Shown: piece after piece, positions 51,287-58,993 of the stretch
Layout: each line of letters opens with the position of its first letter
Position numbering within the stretch: position 1 is the first letter of the stretch
Assembly: GCF_027925525.1 (NCBI RefSeq)
Contig: NZ_BSDJ01000006.1
Location: 62,001-126,000 of the forward strand
Length of the DNA stretch: 64,000 nt
Direction: 5' to 3'
Source of the DNA: Paenibacillus tyrphae
Lineage (GTDB): Bacteria; Bacillota; Bacilli; Paenibacillales; NBRC-103111
Position numbers and translations under genes: made by a program
The notes under the pieces: generated by a model
Told to the model about the DNA's origin: nothing
The model's input: the letters and a program-made list of their open reading frames with translations, nothing else
Database searches by the model: none

Positions 51287-51593
51287 TGTGGTTTGCACAA
51301 GCGGCCTCGGCACCAGTCTGATGATCCGCATCCATCTTGAAGCGCTGCTTCGGGAGCAGGGGCTTCGCGCCGACATCGAGCATATGGATGTCGCCTCGCT
51401 CGGCTTGAGTTCGGCCGCGGACTTGATCGTCGGCGCTCACCATATCGCCGATTCTTTACCTCCCCGGCTGCTGGAGCAAGCCGAATGGATACCGCTGGAA
51501 AATATGACGGACCGGAATTATTTGCGGACCAAGCTGATGGAAAGCCCGCGTTTTCTGGCCTGGCGGGAACGGGAGAAGGGATTACGGGAATGA
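51270..51593 (+). CDS. PTS EIIB component (ascorbate/UlaB or SgaB type)
   Basis: 107 residues from TTG with GGAGGG upstream, overlapping the regulator by 17 bp. The phosphorylation loop VVCTSGLGTSLM holds the active Cys near residue 9. It transfers phosphate to the sugar carried by the EIIC encoded next. The length and motif fit the PTS lactose/galactitol-like EIIB fold used with UlaA permeases. Confidence 0.92.
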   Translation: MTLKINVVCTSGLGTSLMIRIHLEALLREQGLRADIEHMDVASLGLSSAADLIVGAHHIADSLPPRLLEQAEWIPLENMTDRNYLRTKLMESPRFLAWREREKGLRE

Positions 51594-52867
51594 ACTGGTC
51601 GCAAATTATTAATAAAGGGCTGCTCGGCGAACCGGCCTTTTTGCTCGGGGTTATAGCCTTGATCGGGCTGCTGTTGCAGAAGGCTTCTCCGCAAAAGCTG
51701 CTCAGCGGCACGATCAAAACGATGCTCGGGTATATTTTGCTGCAGATCGGAGCTTCGGCCGCCGGTTCGTCCTTATCCAATCTGTCGATCATCGTGCAGC
51801 GCGGACTGCAAATGATCGGCATTATGCCGCACAACGAGACGATTGCGGGGCTCGCGCAGATCAACTACGGCCGAGAGATCGCGGTCATCATGCTGATCGG
51901 TATGGCGCTTCATCTGGCTATCGCCCGTTGGACGCCGTTTAAGTACGTATTCCTTACCGGTCATCATATGCTTTTCATGGCTTCGATGCTGGCGGCTTTG
52001 CTCGATTCGGCCCATCTTCCGGCGTGGCAGCTGTACGGATGGGGCGGGCTGTTCTTGGCGCTGGCCATGTCGTTCGGACCGGCGGTGAGCCAGCGGTACG
52101 TCCGGCAAGCGACCGGCGGCAGCGAGTTCGCCATCGGGCATTTCAACAGCGTAGGCTATGCGCTGTCGGGCTTGATTGCGCAGGTGGTCGGGACGAAGGA
52201 AAAGAAGCCGATGCCGGAAGGGTTGAAACGGATTTATCCGTTTTTCCAGGATCATATGGTCGTCATCGCCGTTTTCACGCTGCTGCTGTTCAGCTTGTCC
52301 AGCTTGTTCGTTCCGGCCGAAGCGCTGTCCGAGATGTTTTCCGGGCGTCATCCCGTCGTCGTCTCGGCCATTCAGGCGATTTGGTTCACGGCTGGTGTGT
52401 TCGTTATATTGTCTGGCGTGCGAATGATGCTGGCTGAGATCATTCCTGCCTTTAACGGGATTGCCGAAAAAATCGTGCCGGGAGCGATTCCGGCGCTGGA
52501 TTGCCCGGTTTTGTTCACGTACGCACCCATTGCGGCGGCGCTCGGCTTCCTGCTCAGCTTTATCGGCGGGCTTGCCGCGATGGGCATGCTCATGGCATTC
52601 CAGTATACGGTCATCATCCCCGGCGTCATCCCGCACTTTTTCTCGGGAGGCGCTTCCGGCGTCATCGCGTATCATGTCGGCGGCCGAAGAGGGCTGATCG
52701 TCGCCACGTTGTGCCACGGCTTCGTCATTACGCTGCTGCCGGTCTTTTTGCTGCCGCTGCTCTCCAGCCTCGGCTTCGTTCGGGCGACGTTCGCGGATAC
52801 GGATTTTGCCGTCGTCGGGCTGATTTTGAACGGTCTGCTTCGCTTGTTTGGCTTAGAGGCCGGTTAA
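51590..52867 (+). CDS. PTS EIIC permease of the UlaA/SgaT family
   Basis: About 425 residues from the ATG at 51590, which overlaps the EIIB TGA (ATGA). Eleven to twelve membrane segments. Conserved landmarks: KTMLGYILLQIGASA near residue 40, GHHMLFMASM near 125 and HFFSGGASGVIAYHVGGRRG near 355. This family carries L-ascorbate or related compounds. No downstream catabolic genes follow, so the substrate is not confirmed. Confidence 0.9.
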   Translation: MNWSQIINKGLLGEPAFLLGVIALIGLLLQKASPQKLLSGTIKTMLGYILLQIGASAAGSSLSNLSIIVQRGLQMIGIMPHNETIAGLAQINYGREIAVIMLIGMALHLAIARWTPFKYVFLTGHHMLFMASMLAALLDSAHLPAWQLYGWGGLFLALAMSFGPAVSQRYVRQATGGSEFAIGHFNSVGYALSGLIAQVVGTKEKKPMPEGLKRIYPFFQDHMVVIAVFTLLLFSLSSLFVPAEALSEMFSGRHPVVVSAIQAIWFTAGVFVILSGVRMMLAEIIPAFNGIAEKIVPGAIPALDCPVLFTYAPIAAALGFLLSFIGGLAAMGMLMAFQYTVIIPGVIPHFFSGGASGVIAYHVGGRRGLIVATLCHGFVITLLPVFLLPLLSSLGFVRATFADTDFAVVGLILNGLLRLFGLEAG

Positions 52868-52888
52868 TACAGTTGTTGTCCGCTTGAG

Positions 52889-52936
52889 CCTCCGGTTCAT
52901 GATCTTGTGGTCATGGGCCGGAGGTTTTATTTTTTG
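52889..52936 (+). terminator. Intrinsic terminator after the PTS operon
   Basis: CCTCCGG / CCGGAGG with inner CATGA / TCATG, then TTTTATTTTTTT. Confidence 0.85.
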
Positions 52937-53029
52937 CCGTTTCATGTGGCAAAGACTTAAACTTCCGGGGTGGAAACGCTTCACTTATGATAAAGCTATC
53001 CAAACAACCGAAGGGAGTCGTTACAAAAG

Positions 53030-54106
53030 ATGAAAAAAGCACTATCCGCTACGCTCGCCGTAATCTTGACCGCATCCGTAGCTGCCGGCTGCGGCAGCGC
53101 TGACAAGCCTGCCTCCGGCGGAGCCGCACCTGCTCCGGCAGCTGGAGATGCAGCTAAAACGGACAAGTCGAAAGGCAAGCTGACCGTATACGTCGGATTC
53201 CAAGAAGACCATGCCGTCGAGGCGATGAAGCAGTTCACGAAGGACACCGGGATTCAAGCCGACATGGTCCGCATGTCCGGGGGCGAGATTCTCGCCAAAA
53301 TCCGCGCGGAGAAAGACAACCCGCAGGCGGATATCTGGTACGGCGGCCCGGCGGATACGTTCGTCGCCGCAATGAACGAAGGACTGCTCGCGCCTTATAA
53401 ATCGCCGGCCGCCGAGAAGGTGGATGCCAAGTATAAAGACCCGAACGGTCACTGGACCGGCATTTATGTCGGTTTCCTCGGCTTTGCGTCGAACAAGAAG
53501 TTTCTGAAGGATCATAACCTGCAGGCGCCGCAAACGTGGGAGGATCTGCTCAATCCCGCGTATAAGGGACAAATCGTCATGGCGAACCCGGCTTCGTCCG
53601 GCACGGCCTACACCGCTCTTTATACGGTACTGAAAGTAAAAGGATCGGAAGACAAAGGATTCGATTACTTGAAAAAGCTGCACCCGCAGGTTCAGCAGTA
53701 CACGACCAGCGGCTCCGCTCCGGGGCGTATGGTCGGGATGGGCGAAGCGGCCGTAGGCGTGCTGTTCGCGCACGACGTCATCAAGTACCAAGAGGAAGGC
53801 TTCGACACGATGGAGCTGACGATCCCTAAAGATGGGACAGGCTATGAAACCGGCGCTGTCGCGGTCATCAAAAATACGAAAAACCAAGAGCTGGCGCAAA
53901 AATTCGTCGACTGGTCGCTCGGCGCAAGCGCGCAAGAAGTCGGGCAGCGCACAGGCAGCTACCAGAACTTGACGAACCCGGATGCGAAAGAGCCGAAGAA
54001 GGCAATCAAGCTGTCCGACATCAACCCGATCCAATACGATCCTACGGAAGCGGGCAAAGAGCGCAAACGCCTGCTCGACAAATGGAATAGTGAAGTGAAG
54101 AAATAA
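53030..54106 (+). CDS. ABC transporter substrate-binding lipoprotein (AfuA/FbpA class)
   Basis: 358 residues. Signal peptide with lipobox VAAGCG (Cys near 21), then a low-complexity Ala/Pro/Gly/Lys linker (about 25-48). The binding domain starts at LTVYVGFQEDH; VRMSGGEILAKIRAE, WYGGPADTF and YTTSGSAPGR are conserved in both paralogues of this operon. The class binds ferric iron, polyamines or organophosphonates; lack of a clear twin-Tyr iron site leaves the substrate open. Start AAGGGAG, ATG. It is separated from the permease by a long inverted repeat. Confidence 0.88.
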   Translation: MKKALSATLAVILTASVAAGCGSADKPASGGAAPAPAAGDAAKTDKSKGKLTVYVGFQEDHAVEAMKQFTKDTGIQADMVRMSGGEILAKIRAEKDNPQADIWYGGPADTFVAAMNEGLLAPYKSPAAEKVDAKYKDPNGHWTGIYVGFLGFASNKKFLKDHNLQAPQTWEDLLNPAYKGQIVMANPASSGTAYTALYTVLKVKGSEDKGFDYLKKLHPQVQQYTTSGSAPGRMVGMGEAAVGVLFAHDVIKYQEEGFDTMELTIPKDGTGYETGAVAVIKNTKNQELAQKFVDWSLGASAQEVGQRTGSYQNLTNPDAKEPKKAIKLSDINPIQYDPTEAGKERKRLLDKWNSEVKK

Positions 54107-54110
54107 TACT

Positions 54111-54342
54111 CCGGGACGGTCTTTGGATTTTCTCGGGCACGGGAAGATATGTTTAGATTTTCTCTGCGAAAAAGTGGAGTATATCCCGGAGGAGTTTACG
54201 TCCGCCTTTGAAATCCGTGAAAATACTATAGAAAATCTAATCAGACTTTCACGGGTTTCAAGAGCGGCCGGAGGGATATACTCCACGGCATAGCCGAAGA
54301 GAATCCTACATCTCCTCGCCCCAAACCCAAAGACCGTCCCGG
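54111..54342. repeat. Long imperfect inverted repeat (about 232 bp) inside the ABC operon
   Basis: The arms pair over nearly the whole gap between binding-protein and permease genes. Perfect blocks: CCGGGACGGTCTTTGG 54111-54126 with its complement 54327-54342; GTGGAGTATATCCC 54174-54187 with 54273-54286; TTGAAATCCGTGAAA 54208-54222 with 54247-54261 (one G-U). The blocks between pair imperfectly; the centre is a 24-nt AT-rich loop. There is no U-tract. It could be a MITE-like insertion or an mRNA-processing hairpin. Confidence 0.8.
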
Positions 54343-54370
54343 CCCCACCCAAGAAAGGAGCCTGTGGCCC

Positions 54371-56047
54371 ATGTCATGGAACCGTACCGCAAGCGAGCTC
54401 CGCAGACTGACGCGGGAACCGCTGCTTCTGCTCTGCATCCTGCTCGTCATGGCGTGTCTGGCGGTATTTATCGTTTATCCGCTGTATCAAATCTTAAAAA
54501 GCAGCTTTATCAACCCGGACGGATCGGTTTCGCTCAGCGCGTATGTGGGCGTTTTGTCGGGCGGACAACTGTTCGAAGCATTGAGAAACTCCTTGCTCTT
54601 GGCTGTCATCGTATCCGTTCTGTCGACGGCCATCGCCTACATGTTCGCTTATACGTTTGCGTACGTGAAGGTTCCGTTCAAAAAACTGTTTAACGCCGTC
54701 GCGATTTTGCCGGTCATTTCCCCGCCGTTCGTCATCTCGCTTTCCGCGATTTTGTTGTTCGGCAAGCAAGGCTTCGTTTCCAAGCATCTGCTCGGTTTGG
54801 AAAACGCCAACATTTACGGCTTCAAAGGCCTGGTGCTCGTCCAAACGCTGACGTACTTCCCGGTCGCTTTCCTCGTGCTGGCCGGCTTGCTGCGCTCGAT
54901 CAGCCCGTCGCTGGAAGAAGCGAGCATGAACATGGGCGCGGGTCGCCTGCGCACGTTCCTGAACGTGACGCTGCCGCTGACGATGCCGGGGATTGCGAAT
55001 GCGTTTTTGCTCGTGTTCGTGCAGTCGCTGGCCGATTTCGGCAATCCGATGACGCTCGGTGGCAACTACACGACCGTCGCCCGCGAAATTTATCTGCAGG
55101 CGGTCGGCAGCTACGACATTCAAGCCGGCGCGGCGCTGGCGATGGTGCTGATGAGCATCACGTTCCTTATCTACGCGCTGCAAAAATTTTGGATTGGCAA
55201 AAAAAGCTACGTCACCGTGACCGGCAAACCTGCCCACGGCCGCCGTCTGATCGAGAAGGGGGCAACCCGGCAGGCGCTGTTCGTACTGTGCATGCTGCTG
55301 TCGGTTATCGTCATCGCGTTCTATTTGCTCGTGCCGATCGGCTCGTTCATCAAGCTGTGGGGCATTAACAACAGCTTCACCTGGGATCATTACAAGTACG
55401 TATTCTCGCTCGGCCAAAAATCGATGAAGGACACGCTGCTGCTGTCGATCATCGCGACGCCGATTGCCGGCCTGCTCGGCATGATCATCGCCTTCCTGGT
55501 CGTCCGCAAGCAGTTCATCGGGAAAAAAGCGCTCGAATCCGTCAGCATGCTGTCCATCGCTATTCCGGGAACGGTCATCGGGATTTCGTACATTTTGGCG
55601 TTTAACCAAGCTCCGCTTGCGCTCACGGGTACGGCGCTGATCATTATCGTCGCGTTCGTCGTGCGGGCCATTCCGGTCGGCATCCGGTCCGGGATCGCGT
55701 CTTTGCAGCAGATCGATCCGTCGATCGAAGAGGCGGCGACCAATTTGGGGGCCGGGCAGGCGCGCAACTTTTTCACCGTCGTCCTGCCGCTCATTAAGCC
55801 AGCTTTTTACAGCGGACTTGTGTATGGATTCGTCAAAAGCATGACCGCGATGAGCGCCGTCATTTTCCTCATCTCGGCCAAATACAACCTGATCACGGCT
55901 TCCATCCTCACGCAGGTGGAATCCGGACGGATCGGCGTCGCCAGCGCGTACTGCACGATTCTGATCGCGATCATGATCGCAGCCTTGCTGCTGCTTAATC
56001 TGCTGCTTCGCTTCGTCGGCGGCAGCAAAGAAAAAACGTTAATGTAG
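54371..56047 (+). CDS. ABC transporter permease, two fused halves (FbpB/ThiP type)
   Basis: 558 residues, twelve predicted membrane segments. Two EAA loops contact the ATPase: EEASMNMGAGRLRTFLNVTLPL-like segment near residue 180 and EEAATNLGAGQARNF near 450. The duplicated form means one gene encodes the complete channel. AAAGGAG lies 10 nt before ATG. It is followed 12 bp later by its ATPase gene. Confidence 0.92.
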   Translation: MSWNRTASELRRLTREPLLLLCILLVMACLAVFIVYPLYQILKSSFINPDGSVSLSAYVGVLSGGQLFEALRNSLLLAVIVSVLSTAIAYMFAYTFAYVKVPFKKLFNAVAILPVISPPFVISLSAILLFGKQGFVSKHLLGLENANIYGFKGLVLVQTLTYFPVAFLVLAGLLRSISPSLEEASMNMGAGRLRTFLNVTLPLTMPGIANAFLLVFVQSLADFGNPMTLGGNYTTVAREIYLQAVGSYDIQAGAALAMVLMSITFLIYALQKFWIGKKSYVTVTGKPAHGRRLIEKGATRQALFVLCMLLSVIVIAFYLLVPIGSFIKLWGINNSFTWDHYKYVFSLGQKSMKDTLLLSIIATPIAGLLGMIIAFLVVRKQFIGKKALESVSMLSIAIPGTVIGISYILAFNQAPLALTGTALIIIVAFVVRAIPVGIRSGIASLQQIDPSIEEAATNLGAGQARNFFTVVLPLIKPAFYSGLVYGFVKSMTAMSAVIFLISAKYNLITASILTQVESGRIGVASAYCTILIAIMIAALLLLNLLLRFVGGSKEKTLM

Positions 56048-56059
56048 GGGGAGAAAGAC

Positions 56060-57136
56060 TTGGCAGCCAAATCGGTCACGCTCAAACAGGTTACGAAAGC
56101 TTATGCGGGCTTGGGCACCAAGCAGTCGTCGAATGCGGTATCCGATGTCAATCTGGTTATCGAAGAGGGGCAATTCGCCACGCTGCTCGGTCCGTCCGGC
56201 TGCGGCAAAACGACGACGCTGCGCATGATTGCGGGCTTCGAAGAGATTACCTCCGGTGAAATTTTGTTCGGGAACCAGCCGGTAAACGAGATTCCGCCGA
56301 ATAAACGGGATTGCACGATGGTGTTTCAGTCGTACGCTTTGTTCCCGCATTTGAACGTTTGGGACAATGTCGCCTACGGGCTTAAAATCAAAAAATTCGA
56401 TCAAGCCGCCATTCGGGAAAAAGTGTCGCGCGTGCTCGAAATCATGAACCTGAATGAGTATAAGGAGCGCATGCCTTCCCAAATGTCCGGCGGCCAGCAG
56501 CAGCGCGTCGCGCTGGCCCGGGCGCTCGTGATGGAGCCGAGCGTGCTGCTGTTCGATGAGCCGCTGTCCAATCTTGACGCCAAGCTGCGCATCGTCATGC
56601 GCGATGAAATCCGCCGCATTCAGCGGACGCTCGGCATCACCGCGGTCTATGTCACGCACGATCAGAGCGAAGCGATGTACATGAGCGACGTCGTCATCGT
56701 TATGAATAAAGGGCGGATCGAGCAGATCGGCACGCCGCAGGAAATTTACCAAAGACCGAAGACGAAATTCGTCGCCGACTTTATCGGCTCGGCCAACTTC
56801 GTTGAAGGCAAGGTGGTGCGGGTCGTCGAGGATCGCTTGGAGATCGATACGCCAATGGGTATAATGGTAGCAGCGAACCATGCGGAAGTGACGGCTGGAC
56901 AGCAGGTAGCGCTGGTCATCCGGCCGGAATCGGCCGTCGTCTTGAAGACGGCAAATAACAACGCGGTCATTACGAAAAGCGTCTTCATGGGACAAACGCA
57001 GGAATACGAGATTGATTTCGGTGGTAAAACATTTCAGGTCACCCAGCATAATCCGGTCGCAGGCTCAGTTTTCCCGACCGGAGAGCACGTGACACTCGAA
57101 TTTCCCGAGCATTCGATTCAAGTCGTTCCGGCCTAA
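56060..57136 (+). CDS. ABC transporter ATP-binding protein (FbpC/PotA type)
   Basis: 358 residues from TTG with GGGGGAG upstream. Walker A GPSGCGKTT, Q-loop MVFQSYALFPH, signature MSGGQQQR, Walker B VLLFDEPLSNLD, H-loop VTHDQSEA, then a TOBE-type C-terminal domain (about 250-358). It belongs to the transporter with the fused permease just upstream and probably works with both binding proteins. Confidence 0.93.
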   Translation: MAAKSVTLKQVTKAYAGLGTKQSSNAVSDVNLVIEEGQFATLLGPSGCGKTTTLRMIAGFEEITSGEILFGNQPVNEIPPNKRDCTMVFQSYALFPHLNVWDNVAYGLKIKKFDQAAIREKVSRVLEIMNLNEYKERMPSQMSGGQQQRVALARALVMEPSVLLFDEPLSNLDAKLRIVMRDEIRRIQRTLGITAVYVTHDQSEAMYMSDVVIVMNKGRIEQIGTPQEIYQRPKTKFVADFIGSANFVEGKVVRVVEDRLEIDTPMGIMVAANHAEVTAGQQVALVIRPESAVVLKTANNNAVITKSVFMGQTQEYEIDFGGKTFQVTQHNPVAGSVFPTGEHVTLEFPEHSIQVVPA

Positions 57137-57163
57137 TCTACAGACAGCGAGGGGGCAGCAGGC

Positions 57164-58177
57164 ATGAACAAGAGATGGCGGGGAGCGTTAAGCCTTATCC
57201 TTTGCGCGGCCGTGCTGACCTCCTGCGCTTCCGAGCGCAAAGGAACGTTAACCATTTATGCAGGATTGTACGAAGACCACGCGATTAAAGTTGTGGAAGC
57301 GTTCCAGAAGGAAACAGGAATCAAAACCTCCTACGTTCGCATGTCGGGCGGGGAGATTCTGGCGCGCATACGCGCGGAGCGAGGCGCCCCGAAAGCGAGC
57401 GTCTGGTACGGCGGTCCCGCGGATACGTTCGTTCAGGCCAAAGCGGAGGGGCTGCTGGCTCCCTACTTGTCGCCGAATGCCAAGTGGATCGACGAAAAAT
57501 ACAAAGACCCGGACAACTATTGGATCGGCGTTTACGTTGGCGCTCTAGCCTTGGTCTCCAACCGCAAATGGCTGCAGGACGTCGGGTTGTCGGTGCCGCA
57601 AACCTGGGAAGACTTGCTCAATCCGAAGTACAAAGGGATGATCGTCATGGCCGATCCGAGATCCTCGGGTACGGCTTATACGATATTGGCCACGCTTGTG
57701 CAGCTGTGGGGCGAAGAGAAAGCGTTCGACTACTTGAAGAAGCTGCAAGGACAGGTCCGCAGCTATACGACGAGCGGGAGCACGCCCGGGCGCAGCGTCG
57801 GGATGGGCGAGGCGGGAACGGCCATCATGTTCGCGCACGATGCCGTCAAGTTTTACAAGGAAGGCTTTCGCGATCTGCTGATCCATTACCCGGGCGAAGG
57901 CACCGGATACGAAATCGGCGCGATGGGCATGATCCGGGGCGGTCCGAATGAGAAGGAAGCGCAGACCTTTATCGACTGGGCGCTGACGAAGCAGGCGCAG
58001 GAGCTCGGCAAGCAGGTCGGCAATTACCAGTGGCTGACGAACCGGGAGGCGGTATCTCCCGAGGATGCGGTCTCTTTGGACGCGCTGCGCGTCGTGCCGT
58101 ACGATCAGACTTGGGCGGGAGCCAACCGGAGCCGACTGATCGAACGGTGGGTAAAGGAAGTGCAGGGCAGCCGATGA
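57164..58177 (+). CDS. Second substrate-binding lipoprotein, paralogue of the first
   Basis: 337 residues. Lipobox LTSCAS (Cys near 21). Closely parallels the protein encoded at 53030-54106 throughout (LYEDHAIKVVEAFQKETGI, VRMSGGEILARIRAE, WYGGPADTF, YTTSGSTPGRSVGMGEAG), but lacks its long Ala/Pro linker and has different flanking loops. A likely tandem duplicate with shifted specificity or affinity. Last gene of the cluster, followed by two terminators. Confidence 0.9.
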   Translation: MNKRWRGALSLILCAAVLTSCASERKGTLTIYAGLYEDHAIKVVEAFQKETGIKTSYVRMSGGEILARIRAERGAPKASVWYGGPADTFVQAKAEGLLAPYLSPNAKWIDEKYKDPDNYWIGVYVGALALVSNRKWLQDVGLSVPQTWEDLLNPKYKGMIVMADPRSSGTAYTILATLVQLWGEEKAFDYLKKLQGQVRSYTTSGSTPGRSVGMGEAGTAIMFAHDAVKFYKEGFRDLLIHYPGEGTGYEIGAMGMIRGGPNEKEAQTFIDWALTKQAQELGKQVGNYQWLTNREAVSPEDAVSLDALRVVPYDQTWAGANRSRLIERWVKEVQGSR

Positions 58178-58197
58178 GCTGCCTCAGAACAAAAAAC

Positions 58198-58255
58198 AAA
58201 ACCCGGCGATTTGGCCGGGTTTCGCTCTAGTCAGGTCCGTTGACCTGGCTTTTTG
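58198..58255 (+). terminator. Two tandem terminators after the ABC cluster
   Basis: First: AAACCCGGC / GCCGGGTTT at 58199-58222. Second: AGTCAGGTC / GACCTGGCT (one G-U) at 58229-58250, followed by TTTT. The second also faces the end of the convergent membrane-protein gene. Confidence 0.8.
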
Positions 58256-58834
58256 CTATACGAATGCGTGAATCAAGAACAAAATGGCGAATGCCAGTCC
58301 AGACCGCAAATGCCACTTTCGGTCTATTCGCCTATATCTCAACAAGCCGGAAACCGGTACCGGCAGCAAGACGAACAGCGCAAGCAGCCCGCTTATATTA
58401 TGGAAATCCAATTTAAAGCCATACATAAAGACGGCAACCGCATGAAGTAAAATAAGAGCAATGGCCACAATCGCGATAGGAGTATGCCACTTTCTCGCGA
58501 AGCGAAGCAGGGTAGCTATCCACTTTTTCGGGTTGCCCAATCGATCCCATATGCGCTGTTTGATTATAAAGGCAAGCACGTAATTCGCCAAAACGAAGAA
58601 CAAAGCTATTCTCGCCATCGAGCCATAGTTCTTAAACGTATGCTGGAAACTCCGGCTATGCAGGGTTGACGACGGAAGATGCAGCATACTCCGGAGTTCC
58701 CATAGCACAAGCAGCACGGATACGGCAATTGCAGCTGCTACCCACAATCTATCTCTACGGGGGATCCATGGTTGCTTTATACCGTTGGCTTCCTGCGAGT
58801 ACAATTCTATTTCCCCCTCTGATAGGATAGGCAT
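58256..58834 (-). CDS. Membrane protein with b561-like four-histidine bundle
   Basis: About 192 residues if started at the ATG at 58834; an extension to TTG 58918 is possible, and both have weak ribosome binding sites. Five membrane segments. In the C-terminal half, KWHTPIAIVAIALILLH and KWHLRSGLAFAILFLIH each hold two His exactly 14 residues apart on one helix, which is the spacing expected for two haem b groups between paired helices (cytochrome b561 / ferric-reductase-like). Acting as a transmembrane electron carrier is an inference. Confidence 0.65.
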   Translation of the reverse strand: MPILSEGEIELYSQEANGIKQPWIPRRDRLWVAAAIAVSVLLVLWELRSMLHLPSSTLHSRSFQHTFKNYGSMARIALFFVLANYVLAFIIKQRIWDRLGNPKKWIATLLRFARKWHTPIAIVAIALILLHAVAVFMYGFKLDFHNISGLLALFVLLPVPVSGLLRYRRIDRKWHLRSGLAFAILFLIHAFV

Positions 58835-58926
58835 ACTATACTCTATTTTTCTTAAAGTCTGATGAAAAAATACGTTATGTCCAGAAAATAGAACGCTGCC
58901 AATTTTCCGCGTATGCAATTTCCTAT

Positions 58927-58955
58927 TTGCCTGTAAGAATGCGCTATGTTACACT
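58927..58955 (+). promoter_or_regulatory. Promoter of the GntR/LacI-type regulator gene
   Basis: TTGCCT, 17-bp spacer, TACACT: 4/6 matches each. The operator palindrome sits 8 bp downstream. Confidence 0.45.
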
Positions 58956-58963
58956 TTAATTGG

Positions 58964-58975
58964 TATGTTAACATA
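58964..58975. promoter_or_regulatory. Candidate operator O1 of the GntR/LacI-type regulator
   Basis: TATGTTAACATA, a perfect 12-bp palindrome just downstream of the promoter of the regulator gene and 19 bp before its start codon. Related copies at 60180 and 60328 suggest a shared binding site. Confidence 0.55.
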
Positions 58976-58993
58976 ACAAGCAAGAGGGATGAA

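Noticed and set aside
52971-52984. CcpA cre-like sequence TGGAAACGCTTCAC before the first binding-protein gene
   Set aside because: The arms match the palindromic consensus at only about four of seven positions, too weak to list as a site.
53042-54352. 436-codon minus-strand frame over the first binding-protein gene and the inverted repeat
   Set aside because: No recognisable domain; the plus strand has a lipoprotein signal and family motifs.
53030-58177. Naming the ABC cluster as a ferric iron importer (fbpABC)
   Set aside because: The binding-protein class also serves polyamine and phosphonate uptake, and I could not place a certain iron-ligand Tyr pair.
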